In this document: positions 1 to 6,453 of the stretch, in pieces
Position numbering within the stretch: position 1 is the stretch's first letter
Layout: every line of letters begins with the position of its first letter
DNA from: Chloroflexota bacterium
GTDB taxonomy: Bacteria; Chloroflexota; Ktedonobacteria; Ktedonobacterales; Ktedonobacteraceae
Assembly (NCBI GenBank): GCA_005881995.1
Contig: VBHV01000292.1
Coordinates: 1-8,598 of the forward strand
DNA: 8,598 bases
Reading direction: 5' to 3'
Position numbers and translations under genes: made by a program
Notes under the pieces: model-generated
The model's database searches: none
Told to the model about the DNA's origin: nothing
What the model saw: only the letters and a program-made list of their open reading frames with translations

Positions 1-505
1 AGATCGTATCTACCTGGGTCCAAGAGTAGTCCTCGTCTATCAGGAAGAAAGTGTACCGGTAGCTTCCAGGTCCTCTGCACCTCATCCGGCAGTGTCTCCA
101 ACACCTGCGCCGGTACCTCCTGCTCCTCGTCCTATACCGCCTACACCGGTATTGCCCCCCACTTACCCTGCGGCGCCTATTCCAGCGGCAGCATCTGCTT
201 CTCAAGCTCCGAGGGCACAAATAGTGATAGAGGTGGATGGGAGAACGCTTGGCGCTTATCAACTGGGCAAAGACGTAGTTACGGTAGGTCGCCTACCCAA
301 CAACGACATTCCCATCTCCTCCCAGTTTGTCTCAGGGCAACATGCAACGATTATGAAGCAAAATGGAAACTGGCTCATCCTGGATAAAGGCAGTCGCAAT
401 GGACTCAGTTATCAGGGGAGAACTATTCCCCAGCATACGTTAACTCATGGAGACCGTATCTTCCTGGGTAAGGGCGTTGCGCTCAGGTACGAGGTGTTAG
501 CTTGA
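1..505 (+). CDS. Tandem FHA-domain protein, C-terminal part (5' end outside window)
   Basis: The frame is open from base 2, giving 167 visible residues before a TGA stop. A GTG at 92 could be read as a start, but the residues before it (DRIYLGPRVVLVYQ) align with the last strand of the complete FHA domain (DRIFLGKGVALRYE). The window therefore opens at the end of a first FHA domain. A Pro/Ala-rich linker follows (about residues 18-70 of the visible part), then a second FHA domain (about 72-165). That domain has the family signature: Gly96-Arg97, Ser111-x-x-His114 and Asn133-Gly134. FHA domains bind phosphothreonine peptides, usually produced by Ser/Thr protein kinases, so a signalling or scaffold role is inferred. 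No membrane segment is visible. The upstream part, which could carry another domain, cannot be seen. The fold is nearly certain; the partner is unknown. Confidence 0.9.
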   Translation, partial: DRIYLGPRVVLVYQEESVPVASRSSAPHPAVSPTPAPVPPAPRPIPPTPVLPPTYPAAPIPAAASASQAPRAQIVIEVDGRTLGAYQLGKDVVTVGRLPNNDIPISSQFVSGQHATIMKQNGNWLILDKGSRNGLSYQGRTIPQHTLTHGDRIFLGKGVALRYEVLA

Positions 506-520
506 AGCTATAGCCTGGTT

Positions 521-545
521 GTTTCAAGACCCGGTGCATTGAAAC
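521..545. repeat. 7-bp inverted repeat, GTTTCAA / TTGAAAC
   Basis: GTTTCAA (521-527) and TTGAAAC (539-545) are perfect inverted copies around an 11-base loop, in the gap between the FHA gene and the hydrolase gene. A further CTTGAA at 501-506, spanning the FHA stop codon, could pair with TTCAAG at 523-528 instead, so two exclusive hairpins are possible. No T-run follows, which argues against a classical intrinsic terminator. TTGAAA at 539-544 resembles a -35 box, so the repeat could be an operator over a promoter of the hydrolase operon. Function is inferred. Confidence 0.45.
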
Positions 546-556
546 TCTGCGCTAGA

Positions 557-575
557 ATACAAGCATAACTTGTAT
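557..575. promoter_or_regulatory. Putative operator: 19-bp dyad upstream of the hydrolase operon
   Basis: ATACAAGCATAACTTGTAT consists of two perfect 7-base arms around 5 bases, about 64 bases before the preferred ATG of the hydrolase. The size and symmetry suit a dimeric helix-turn-helix repressor or activator. It covers a weak -10-like CATAAC (564-569), which lies 19 bases from TTGAAA (539-544); TAGAAT (553-558) is a second -10-like string. A -35/-10 pair with a 19-base spacer and a dyad over the core promoter would suit several regulator families. The regulator is not identified in the window. The symmetry is seen directly; the operator role is inferred. Confidence 0.4.
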
Positions 576-638
576 CAGGTAGGAGAAGTAAAGCTGGTCA
601 TACTATCTGCAAAAGGTGGTATTCGCGCCGGGGAATAT

Positions 639-1307
639 ATGGATAGAACACCGGGATGGAACCAGGCAACATATCAAGTGCCGGTCGAAAACAATATCAC
701 GCTTGAAGGCAGTTTGAGTCTGCCGGAGCATCCTCGCGGCGTGGTGCTGTTTGCACATGGCAGCGGAAGCAGTCGTCATAGTCCTCGCAATCAATTTGTT
801 GCCCAACTATTGCATGAAGCTGGCTTTGCGACTCTGCTCATCGACCTGCTCACTATGCAAGAAGAAGAACAGGATCGATATACCGGTCACTTCCGCTTTG
901 ATATTGAACTACTCAGTCGGCGAGTTGTTGGTGCTACAGACTGGCTCACTGCCAACCCAACTACGGCGCAGCTCAAAATCGGTTACTTCGGCGCGAGCAC
1001 TGGCGCGGCAGCCGCCCTGGTTGCTGCTGCCGAGCGCCCTCTGATCGTTGGTGCAGTTGTTTCACGTGGGGGTCGGCCTGATCTTGCCAGTTCATACCTT
1101 CCTGCAGTTCAAGCCCCTACACTGTTGCTCGTTGGCTCAAAAGACACGCAGGTCATCGAATTGAACCGTTGGGCCTTCTCGTTGCTGCGCTGCGAAAAGC
1201 AGCTTGAGATCATTCCTGGAGCGTCACACCTTTTTGAAGAACCTGGCACCTTGGAGAAGGTTGCGCAGTTGGCAAGCCAGTGGTTCACACGCTACCTCGC
1301 GGCATAA
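639..1307 (+). CDS. Alpha/beta hydrolase (dienelactone-hydrolase-like)
   Basis: A 222-residue serine hydrolase with a complete putative triad: nucleophile Ser120 in the elbow GASTG (118-122), Asp169 in VGSKD after a beta strand, and His197 in GASH near the C-terminus. The HGSGSS stretch (from 40) is the usual oxyanion-hole loop. There is no signal peptide, so it is probably cytoplasmic. The length fits the small dienelactone-hydrolase-like family, whose substrates are mostly unknown. The frame extends upstream to a TTG at 570, but that codon lies inside the inverted repeat and lacks a ribosome site. ATG 639, preceded by GGGGA, is preferred although its ribosome site is weak. AGGAG at about 580-584 suits only a rare CTG at 594. 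The gene is the first of a three-gene set. The fold is certain, the substrate unknown. Confidence 0.85.
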   Translation: MDRTPGWNQATYQVPVENNITLEGSLSLPEHPRGVVLFAHGSGSSRHSPRNQFVAQLLHEAGFATLLIDLLTMQEEEQDRYTGHFRFDIELLSRRVVGATDWLTANPTTAQLKIGYFGASTGAAAALVAAAERPLIVGAVVSRGGRPDLASSYLPAVQAPTLLLVGSKDTQVIELNRWAFSLLRCEKQLEIIPGASHLFEEPGTLEKVAQLASQWFTRYLAA

Positions 1308-1373
1308 GTGCTTTCACGGAGTGGACCGCACACGCGGAAATTCGTAGCAAAAAACCAGGTTGAGAGAAACATC

Positions 1374-2045
1374 ATGGTAAAAATCTATCGAGATCGATAT
1401 GAAGCCGGGCGTGAGTTAGCCACGAAACTCACAGCATATGCTCATCGCCAGGACGTGCTGGTGCTGGCACTCCCCCGCGGAGGTGTGCCAGTTGGGTATG
1501 AAGTAGCAAAGGCACTTCTGGCCCCCCTCGATGTCTTTGTTGTGCGCAAACTTGGCGTCCCTGGTCACGAAGAATTGGCGATGGGCGCTATTGCAACGGG
1601 AGGGATATGTGTGATCGACGAAGAGGTCGTACATATGCTACATATCCCTAAGGAAGTGATCGATGCGGCCGTAGCAAAAGAGCAGCTGGAACTTGAACGA
1701 CGAGAACACCTCTACCGTGATGATCGTCCCCCGCCCGACGTGAACGGTTGTAACGTTATTCTCGTCGATGACGGTCTTGCGACCGGTTCAACCATGCGTG
1801 CTGCCGCAGAAGCATTGCGACAGCAGCATCCCGCTCGTCTTGTCGTTGCAGTGCCGGTAGCTGCTCCTTCGACCTGCGAGGAATTTAGGGCAGAGGTAGA
1901 CGAGATCGTATGCGCTCAAACACCGGAGCCTTTCTTCGGAGTTGGCTACTGGTACGAGGACTTCTCGCAAACGTCGGACGAAGAAGTACACGATCTGCTC
2001 TCTCGAGCTGAACAAGAAAAACCCGTTGCTGCGCGCAAACACTAA
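1374..2045 (+). CDS. Predicted phosphoribosyltransferase (COG1926-like)
   Basis: A 223-residue type I PRTase-fold protein. The PRPP-binding loop is textbook: hydrophobic strand then VDDGLATGST (131-140) with the paired Asp132-Asp133. PRGG (34-37) forms the pyrophosphate-side loop. The N-terminus YRDRYEAGRELA is typical of stand-alone members of this group. Such proteins bind PRPP, but the acceptor base or ligand is not known and some may be regulatory. The start is ATG 1374, with GAGAG seven bases upstream; the frame is open back to GTG 1308 directly after the hydrolase stop. It lies 66 bases after the hydrolase stop and 45 before the esterase start, consistent with one transcript. As I recall, mycobacterial Rv0571c and Rv2030c fuse this domain to a hydrolase and to an erythromycin esterase domain respectively. 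Confidence 0.9.
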   Translation: MVKIYRDRYEAGRELATKLTAYAHRQDVLVLALPRGGVPVGYEVAKALLAPLDVFVVRKLGVPGHEELAMGAIATGGICVIDEEVVHMLHIPKEVIDAAVAKEQLELERREHLYRDDRPPPDVNGCNVILVDDGLATGSTMRAAAEALRQQHPARLVVAVPVAAPSTCEEFRAEVDEIVCAQTPEPFFGVGYWYEDFSQTSDEEVHDLLSRAEQEKPVAARKH

Positions 2046-2076
2046 GGATTACCGGTGGTGTGCCGGGAAATAATGA

Positions 2077-2082
2077 GAAGGA
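2077..2082 (+). promoter_or_regulatory. Ribosome binding site deciding the esterase start
   Basis: GAAGGA lies 8 bases before ATG 2091, an ideal Shine-Dalgarno spacing. The alternative in-frame starts, GTG 2055 and ATG 2073, have no comparable site, so 2091 is chosen. Confidence 0.65.
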
Positions 2083-2090
2083 TATGCACA

Positions 2091-3443
2091 ATGCCAGATA
2101 CAACACATACTGTACTCATCAATGCCATACGCGAGACTGCGCATCCGCTCACAGGAGCGACTACAGACTACGATCCCTTGATGAACTTGATCGGGGATGC
2201 CCGCTTTGTCCTGCTTGGTGAGGCATCGCATGGCACTCATGAGTTCTACCAGGCGCGTGCAGAAATCACGAAGCGGCTCATCACAGAGAAAGGCTTCGTT
2301 GCCGTAGCTGTCGAGGCCGACTGGCCAGATGCTTACCGCGTCAACCGCTATGTTCGAGGCCTCAATGACGACCCCACAGCCAGAGATGCGCTCGCCGGTT
2401 TCAAGCGCTTCCCAATATGGATGTGGCGCAATACAGATGTACTTGATTTCATTGAATGGTTACGTGCGCATAATACCGGCCTTCCTCCAGACGCCAGGAA
2501 GACAGGCTTTTATGGGTTAGATCTGTATAGCCTGCATGCCTCTATTGAGGCGGTGATTAGCTATCTCGAGAAGGTGGACCCAGAAGCCGCGAAACGCGCA
2601 CGCTATCGCTATTCGTGCTTTGAGCACTTTGGCGAAGATACGCAGGCATATGGATATGCCGCGGGTTTTAACCTCTCAAAGTCATGCGAAGTTGAGGTTG
2701 TCGCCCAGCTCATCGAACTGCAGCAGCATACCGCTGATTATGCCAAACGCGATGGCCAGGTCGCCGAGGACGAATTTTTCTACGCTGAGCAGAATGCACG
2801 GCTGGCAAAGGATGCCGAGGAATACTACCGCACGATGTTCAGTGGGCGCGTTTCGTCCTGGAACCTGCGTGATCGCCATATGACCGAGACACTTGAGGCT
2901 TTGGTCGCTCACCTGGATAGAGAGGGTGGAGGCACGAAGGTCGTTGTGTGGGCGCACAACTCGCATGTGGGTGATGCGCGCGCAACGTCCATGGGGAGCG
3001 AGGGTGAACTCAACATCGGTCAACTCGTGCGCGAACGCCATGGCCGCGAAACCGTGCTGGTTGGTTTTAGTACATACACCGGTACCGTCACAGCCGCCTC
3101 GGATTGGGGTGCTCCCCTGGAACGCAAGCGCGTTCATCCCGCGCTCCCGGGCAGTTATGAAGCGCTCTTTCACCAGGTGGGGCTGTCAAATTTCCTCTTA
3201 CCGTCACCTAATGACAGCCAGGCTGCGAATGCTTTACGTGGTCCTCGACTCGAAAGAGCTATAGGTGTGATCTATCTGCCCAGGACCGAACGCGTCAGTC
3301 ACTACTTTCATGCTCGCTTGCCTGAGCAGTTCGACGCTGTATTGCACTTCGATGAGACGCGCGCCGTCGAACCTTTAGATCGTACAACACAATGGGAGGT
3401 GGGGGAGACCGAGATCCCGGAAACATATCCCTGGGCGGTCTAA
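2091..3443 (+). CDS. Erythromycin esterase family protein
   Basis: A 450-residue member of the Ere/COG2312 hydrolase family, full length for the group. Key residues are all present: Glu44 and His47 in GEASHG, Arg56 in QARAE nine residues on, and the pair His289-x-x-His292 in WAHNSHVGD. These match, in order and spacing, the active-site residues I recall for EreB (Glu43, His46, Arg55, His285, His288). EreA and EreB open the macrolide lactone by hydrolysis, but most chromosomal homologues have unknown substrates, so macrolide resistance should not be assumed. There is no signal peptide, so it is probably cytoplasmic. It follows the phosphoribosyltransferase by 45 bases in the same frame and is the last gene of the set. 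It converges on the ABC transporter gene, leaving a 23-base gap. The family call is certain; the activity is open. Confidence 0.92.
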   Translation: MPDTTHTVLINAIRETAHPLTGATTDYDPLMNLIGDARFVLLGEASHGTHEFYQARAEITKRLITEKGFVAVAVEADWPDAYRVNRYVRGLNDDPTARDALAGFKRFPIWMWRNTDVLDFIEWLRAHNTGLPPDARKTGFYGLDLYSLHASIEAVISYLEKVDPEAAKRARYRYSCFEHFGEDTQAYGYAAGFNLSKSCEVEVVAQLIELQQHTADYAKRDGQVAEDEFFYAEQNARLAKDAEEYYRTMFSGRVSSWNLRDRHMTETLEALVAHLDREGGGTKVVVWAHNSHVGDARATSMGSEGELNIGQLVRERHGRETVLVGFSTYTGTVTAASDWGAPLERKRVHPALPGSYEALFHQVGLSNFLLPSPNDSQAANALRGPRLERAIGVIYLPRTERVSHYFHARLPEQFDAVLHFDETRAVEPLDRTTQWEVGETEIPETYPWAV

Positions 3444-3466
3444 GGTCTCTATGTTTATTGCTTTCC

Positions 3467-5812
3467 CTACGCTCTAACATCTTTCCGTTTCAGGAAGAGC
3501 CCGATGGCAACCATCAGTACGGCGATGGTGAGAACCAATGCGCCCCAAACGATTAAGAGGTGCATCGTGGCCCCCGGAACTGCTGTCGCGGGATTGAGTG
3601 AGGTATAGTGCGTCCCTTGATAGGCGAAGTCATCCACGCCGAGTTTGTCACCATGCAAACCTACCGATGAGCCTAATCCGGCCATTGCCCAGCGCACTGG
3701 GAACAGTGCTCCCAACACCTGCAAGATCGGCGAGTCAAGTTTGAAGATAATGCCTGAAAAGATCACCTGGGGGATCAGCACAATTGGCACAAAGCTCATG
3801 GCGCGATCAGCATTTGGCGCAAGAGCGGAGATTGCCAACCCCAACATCAACCCTGCCAGCGTAGTCAGTACCAGTGTGATATAGATCTCTGCCAGAATTG
3901 GCAGGAAGATGCCACCTCGAAGCGGCGTTTTCAGATTGACCAGGTAGATCAGCACCGCACTTTGTAGAAAACACAGTATTCCCAGTTCCCGCCGGTAAAT
4001 CGCGTTCTCCCGCACAATGGCGCGTATTCCGTTCAGGCACCCAAAGAGCACTCCGGCAAAAGCCATAATGAAGAGTAGCGTTTGCGCGTTCGCGCCGGAG
4101 TCGGGCGCGATGGCATTCTCCAGCGCTTGTTGTTTGGTCAAACCCTCTTTTTGCACGTACAAGCTCGCCACCGGCGAATTGAGCAAATCAACCACGCGCT
4201 TGCAGTCGATCGAGACAACCGGGCCTGAAGTGTCGAGTGGGTTCGCTCGCAAAGGGCAGTAGGTGATACTGGTTGAATCAAACGTGCCGGAACCGGCCAG
4301 GTAGAACAGGATCAAACCGATGATGGGGGCCTGGAGCAGCAAGAGTAAAAAGTTCCCGCCATCATGCAACAGCAGCCGCAAGTAACGCCTTGAAAGCAAT
4401 GAGAATTGTTTCCAGGGGCGACCGCGCTTGGGACGTGAAATCAACAGGTTGGTTTCAAGCATTTGGTGATCTTCTGCGAGTTCTCGATCGAGCGGCTCCT
4501 GTACGTAACGCTGGTAATAGGGAGAGCGCTTGAAGTTCTCTGCGATCTTTTCCGGTGCATGTTTATTGTTCGTTGCTGTTTCCAACCTGTTATATATCTC
4601 AGCAAAATCGTTCGTGCCGAAATAGGCCTGTGCTTGAGCCGGTGGACCATAAAACGCAAGGTGACCGCCTGGGGCAAGAAAACATACAAAGTCGCACAGA
4701 AAAATGTTGCTGGTAGCGTGCGTGACCAGCACAATGGTATGCCCCTTATCGGTTAGTTTGCGTAAGAGCAGCATCATCTTACGTTCAAGGCCAGGGTCTA
4801 ACCCCGATGTAGGCTCATCGAGAAAGAAGACGCTGGGGTTTGCCAGCAGTTCCAGGGCAATAGAGACCCGTTTGCGCTCGCCGCCTGAGAGATTTCTCAC
4901 CAGGTGTTTCCTGCGATAGCGTATCTCTACCTCGTCGAGTACCTCGTTGATGCGCTGTTTGATCTGCGCGCGTGTGAAATCCCTGGGCAGGCGTAACCTC
5001 GCCGTATAATACAGGGCCTGTTCAACGGTCAGGTCCTTGTGTATGATATCGTCCTGGGGCACGTACCCAATCTGTGTGTTGAATGCCGCCAGGTTGCGAT
5101 AGTAATCCTGATCATTGTAGAGTACTGTGCCCTTCTGGGCAGGCCGCAGCCCGCTCAGCGCGTTTAACAACGTGGACTTGCCCACGCCCGAACCGCCCAC
5201 CAGTGCTACAAATGTGCGCGCCGGAATGTCGAGCGAAATATCGTCTAACAGGAGTGTATGCAGGTTTCCCCTGCTGGTGAGGTGAAGAGCATCGATACGG
5301 ATGCTGTAGCTTTCGTCCTGCTGGATAAGCTGGTTCCCGGTGTAGGTAAATTTGTACGGGCCGATACGAATGAGATCTCCTGGATTCAGATCCCTTGCGC
5401 GTACACGCTCCGTATTGACATAGACACCGTTGGTACTGCTCAGATCAACGATACGATAGCCCCCGGTACGGCTCTGCTCCATCCGCGCATGATAGCCCGA
5501 AACCTGTGGATGATTGAGGATGATGGTGTTGTTATTGAAACGCCCAATGGTCAAAGTAGGTGAAGCCAGCGGAATCGGGTGCACTTCGGGCACGCTGTCC
5601 GAAGTCTTCTTTTTCTGCCAGTCCTCTGGTATGAATGTCGGCACATTGTGTTCCTGGGCAAGCTGCTTTAACTGTACCTCGTCAAGCACGTACAGCTGGT
5701 GATCATAGGGATCGGTATATGATTCATGCTGGATATTGGAAATCCAGGAATGCAGTGTTTCGGCATTGACTCCGAGCGCTGTTGCTGCTTCCTGCATGGT
5801 GTAGTGTTTCAT
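3467..5812 (-). CDS. HTH-FHA-ABC ATPase-ABC-2 permease fusion (ABCG-like exporter)
   Basis: A 781-residue half-transporter with ATPase and membrane domain in one chain. Order: a MerR/excisionase-like helix-turn-helix (about 1-55, with MQEAATALGVNAETLHSWI); an FHA domain (about 85-160: Gly90-Arg91, Ser105-x-x-His108, Asn128-Gly129); an ABC ATPase (about 172-395) with Walker A GGSGVGKST (206-214), Q-loop Gln253, signature LSGGE (308-312), Walker B VFFLDE (328-333) and H-loop His365; then an ABC-2 domain with about six helices (485-508, 577-597, 611-627, 636-663, 672-690, 750-774). A loop of roughly 65 residues with Cys519 and Cys537 follows helix 1. The protein probably dimerises and exports an unknown, perhaps lipophilic, substrate. 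Mycobacterial Rv1747 (FHA-ABC-membrane, controlled by kinase PknF) is the closest analogue I know. ATG is preferred over GTG 5824; neither has a good ribosome site. Confidence 0.93.
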   Translation of the reverse strand: MKHYTMQEAATALGVNAETLHSWISNIQHESYTDPYDHQLYVLDEVQLKQLAQEHNVPTFIPEDWQKKKTSDSVPEVHPIPLASPTLTIGRFNNNTIILNHPQVSGYHARMEQSRTGGYRIVDLSSTNGVYVNTERVRARDLNPGDLIRIGPYKFTYTGNQLIQQDESYSIRIDALHLTSRGNLHTLLLDDISLDIPARTFVALVGGSGVGKSTLLNALSGLRPAQKGTVLYNDQDYYRNLAAFNTQIGYVPQDDIIHKDLTVEQALYYTARLRLPRDFTRAQIKQRINEVLDEVEIRYRRKHLVRNLSGGERKRVSIALELLANPSVFFLDEPTSGLDPGLERKMMLLLRKLTDKGHTIVLVTHATSNIFLCDFVCFLAPGGHLAFYGPPAQAQAYFGTNDFAEIYNRLETATNNKHAPEKIAENFKRSPYYQRYVQEPLDRELAEDHQMLETNLLISRPKRGRPWKQFSLLSRRYLRLLLHDGGNFLLLLLQAPIIGLILFYLAGSGTFDSTSITYCPLRANPLDTSGPVVSIDCKRVVDLLNSPVASLYVQKEGLTKQQALENAIAPDSGANAQTLLFIMAFAGVLFGCLNGIRAIVRENAIYRRELGILCFLQSAVLIYLVNLKTPLRGGIFLPILAEIYITLVLTTLAGLMLGLAISALAPNADRAMSFVPIVLIPQVIFSGIIFKLDSPILQVLGALFPVRWAMAGLGSSVGLHGDKLGVDDFAYQGTHYTSLNPATAVPGATMHLLIVWGALVLTIAVLMVAIGLFLKRKDVRA
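5729..5747. repeat. 19-bp dyad inside the 5' coding part of the ABC gene
   Basis: CTGGAT and ATCCAG are perfect 6-base arms around 7 bases, within the codons for residues 22-28 of the transporter and 81-99 bases upstream of the divergent DUF4188 start. It could be chance within coding sequence, or a binding site serving the divergent gene. Only the symmetry is seen directly. Confidence 0.3.
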
Positions 5813-5827
5813 AATACATACCACGAA

Positions 5828-6337
5828 GTGAGAACAATAACAGTTTCTACAAGTATTTTCCCTGTTTTCATTATTGGCATGCGCGTCAACAAGTTCTTAG
5901 CATTTCGCAAGTGGTTCAGAACTGCTATGGCAATGGGACCTATGCTGCGTACTTTGTATCAGCATCCTGAAAAGGGTTTTCTCGGCGCGCAGACCTTTTT
6001 CAATTTGCGTGGAGTTGTCACGGTACAATACTGGCGCTCTTTTGAAGACCTGGAGAAGTTTGCCAGGGATAAGGATGATCCGCATCTCGAAGCCTGGAGG
6101 CGCTTCAATAAAACCATCGGCTCGGACGGCAGCGTCGGCATTTTCCACGAGACCTACCTTGTCGATGCAGGCAAATATGAGGCTCTCTATGGCAATATGC
6201 CCGTCTTTGGCCTGGCCGCTGCTACTAAACACGTCCCCGCCATAGGACGCCGCGAAACGGCACGCCGCCGCATGGGCGGGGAAAATGAACCGGCGGTAGT
6301 ATCCCCCGCGCAGCCCGTGTTAGTTGCCGGACAATAG
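5828..6337 (+). CDS. DUF4188 family protein (dimeric alpha/beta-barrel type)
   Basis: From GTG 5828 the product has 169 residues. Hallmarks of DUF4188 are visible: FPVFIIGMRVNK (11-22), QYWRSFEDLEKFARD (67-81) with the following PHLEAWRRFN, then VGIFHETYLV (103-112) and YGNMPVFGLA (121-130). The family is uncharacterised; its pattern recalls ferredoxin-like alpha/beta-barrel monooxygenase-type proteins, so a small-molecule or haem-related role is possible but unproven. The frame stays open upstream to ATG 5726, but those residues are antisense to the ABC gene and unlike the family. ATG 5879 would remove the conserved first strand. GTG 5828 gives MRTITVSTSIFPVF, which fits the family's N-terminus, although no ribosome site is evident. 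The last 30 or so residues are a low-complexity basic then Pro/Val tail. Divergent from the ABC gene. Confidence 0.85.
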   Translation: MRTITVSTSIFPVFIIGMRVNKFLAFRKWFRTAMAMGPMLRTLYQHPEKGFLGAQTFFNLRGVVTVQYWRSFEDLEKFARDKDDPHLEAWRRFNKTIGSDGSVGIFHETYLVDAGKYEALYGNMPVFGLAAATKHVPAIGRRETARRRMGGENEPAVVSPAQPVLVAGQ

Positions 6338-6437
6338 GTTCTTTCATCGCATGCACTGTTTGTGGTATGCATCTTTGCAACTCAGGTGTTTCTCATGCGT
6401 AGGTATGGTAGGAATATCGAACAGGAGATGCCAAAGC

Positions 6438-6444
6438 GAAGGAG
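6438..6444 (+). promoter_or_regulatory. Ribosome binding site of the small membrane protein
   Basis: GAAGGAG is followed by a 9-base spacer and ATG 6454, a strong match to the 16S rRNA anti-Shine-Dalgarno. It fixes the start of the downstream gene. Confidence 0.7.
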
Positions 6445-6453
6445 CAAGTCACC

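Noticed and set aside
517..545. CRISPR array or repeat
   Set aside because: Only one copy. The other ATTGAAAC, near 5529, is inside ABC coding sequence, and there are no spaced repeats or cas genes.
570..638. TTG 570 as hydrolase start, adding 23 residues
   Set aside because: It lies within the 557-575 dyad, has no ribosome site, and the added residues do not look like the family's N-terminus.
2682..3173. Minus-strand 163-codon open frame across the esterase gene
   Set aside because: It is antisense to a well-supported full-length gene, with no recognisable domain; it is a coding shadow, as are the other overlapping frames in the window.
3405..3449. GAGACC / GGTCTC inverted repeat with an inner CCCGG / CTGGG, followed by a T-rich stretch, as a terminator between the esterase and ABC genes
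   Set aside because: The outer loop is 33 bases, the inner stem has a mismatch, and the T-run is interrupted; too weak to call.
6375..6409. Promoter for the small membrane protein (TTGCAA with TAGGTA or TATGGT)
   Set aside because: Spacing is 19 or 23 bases and the -10 matches are poor.
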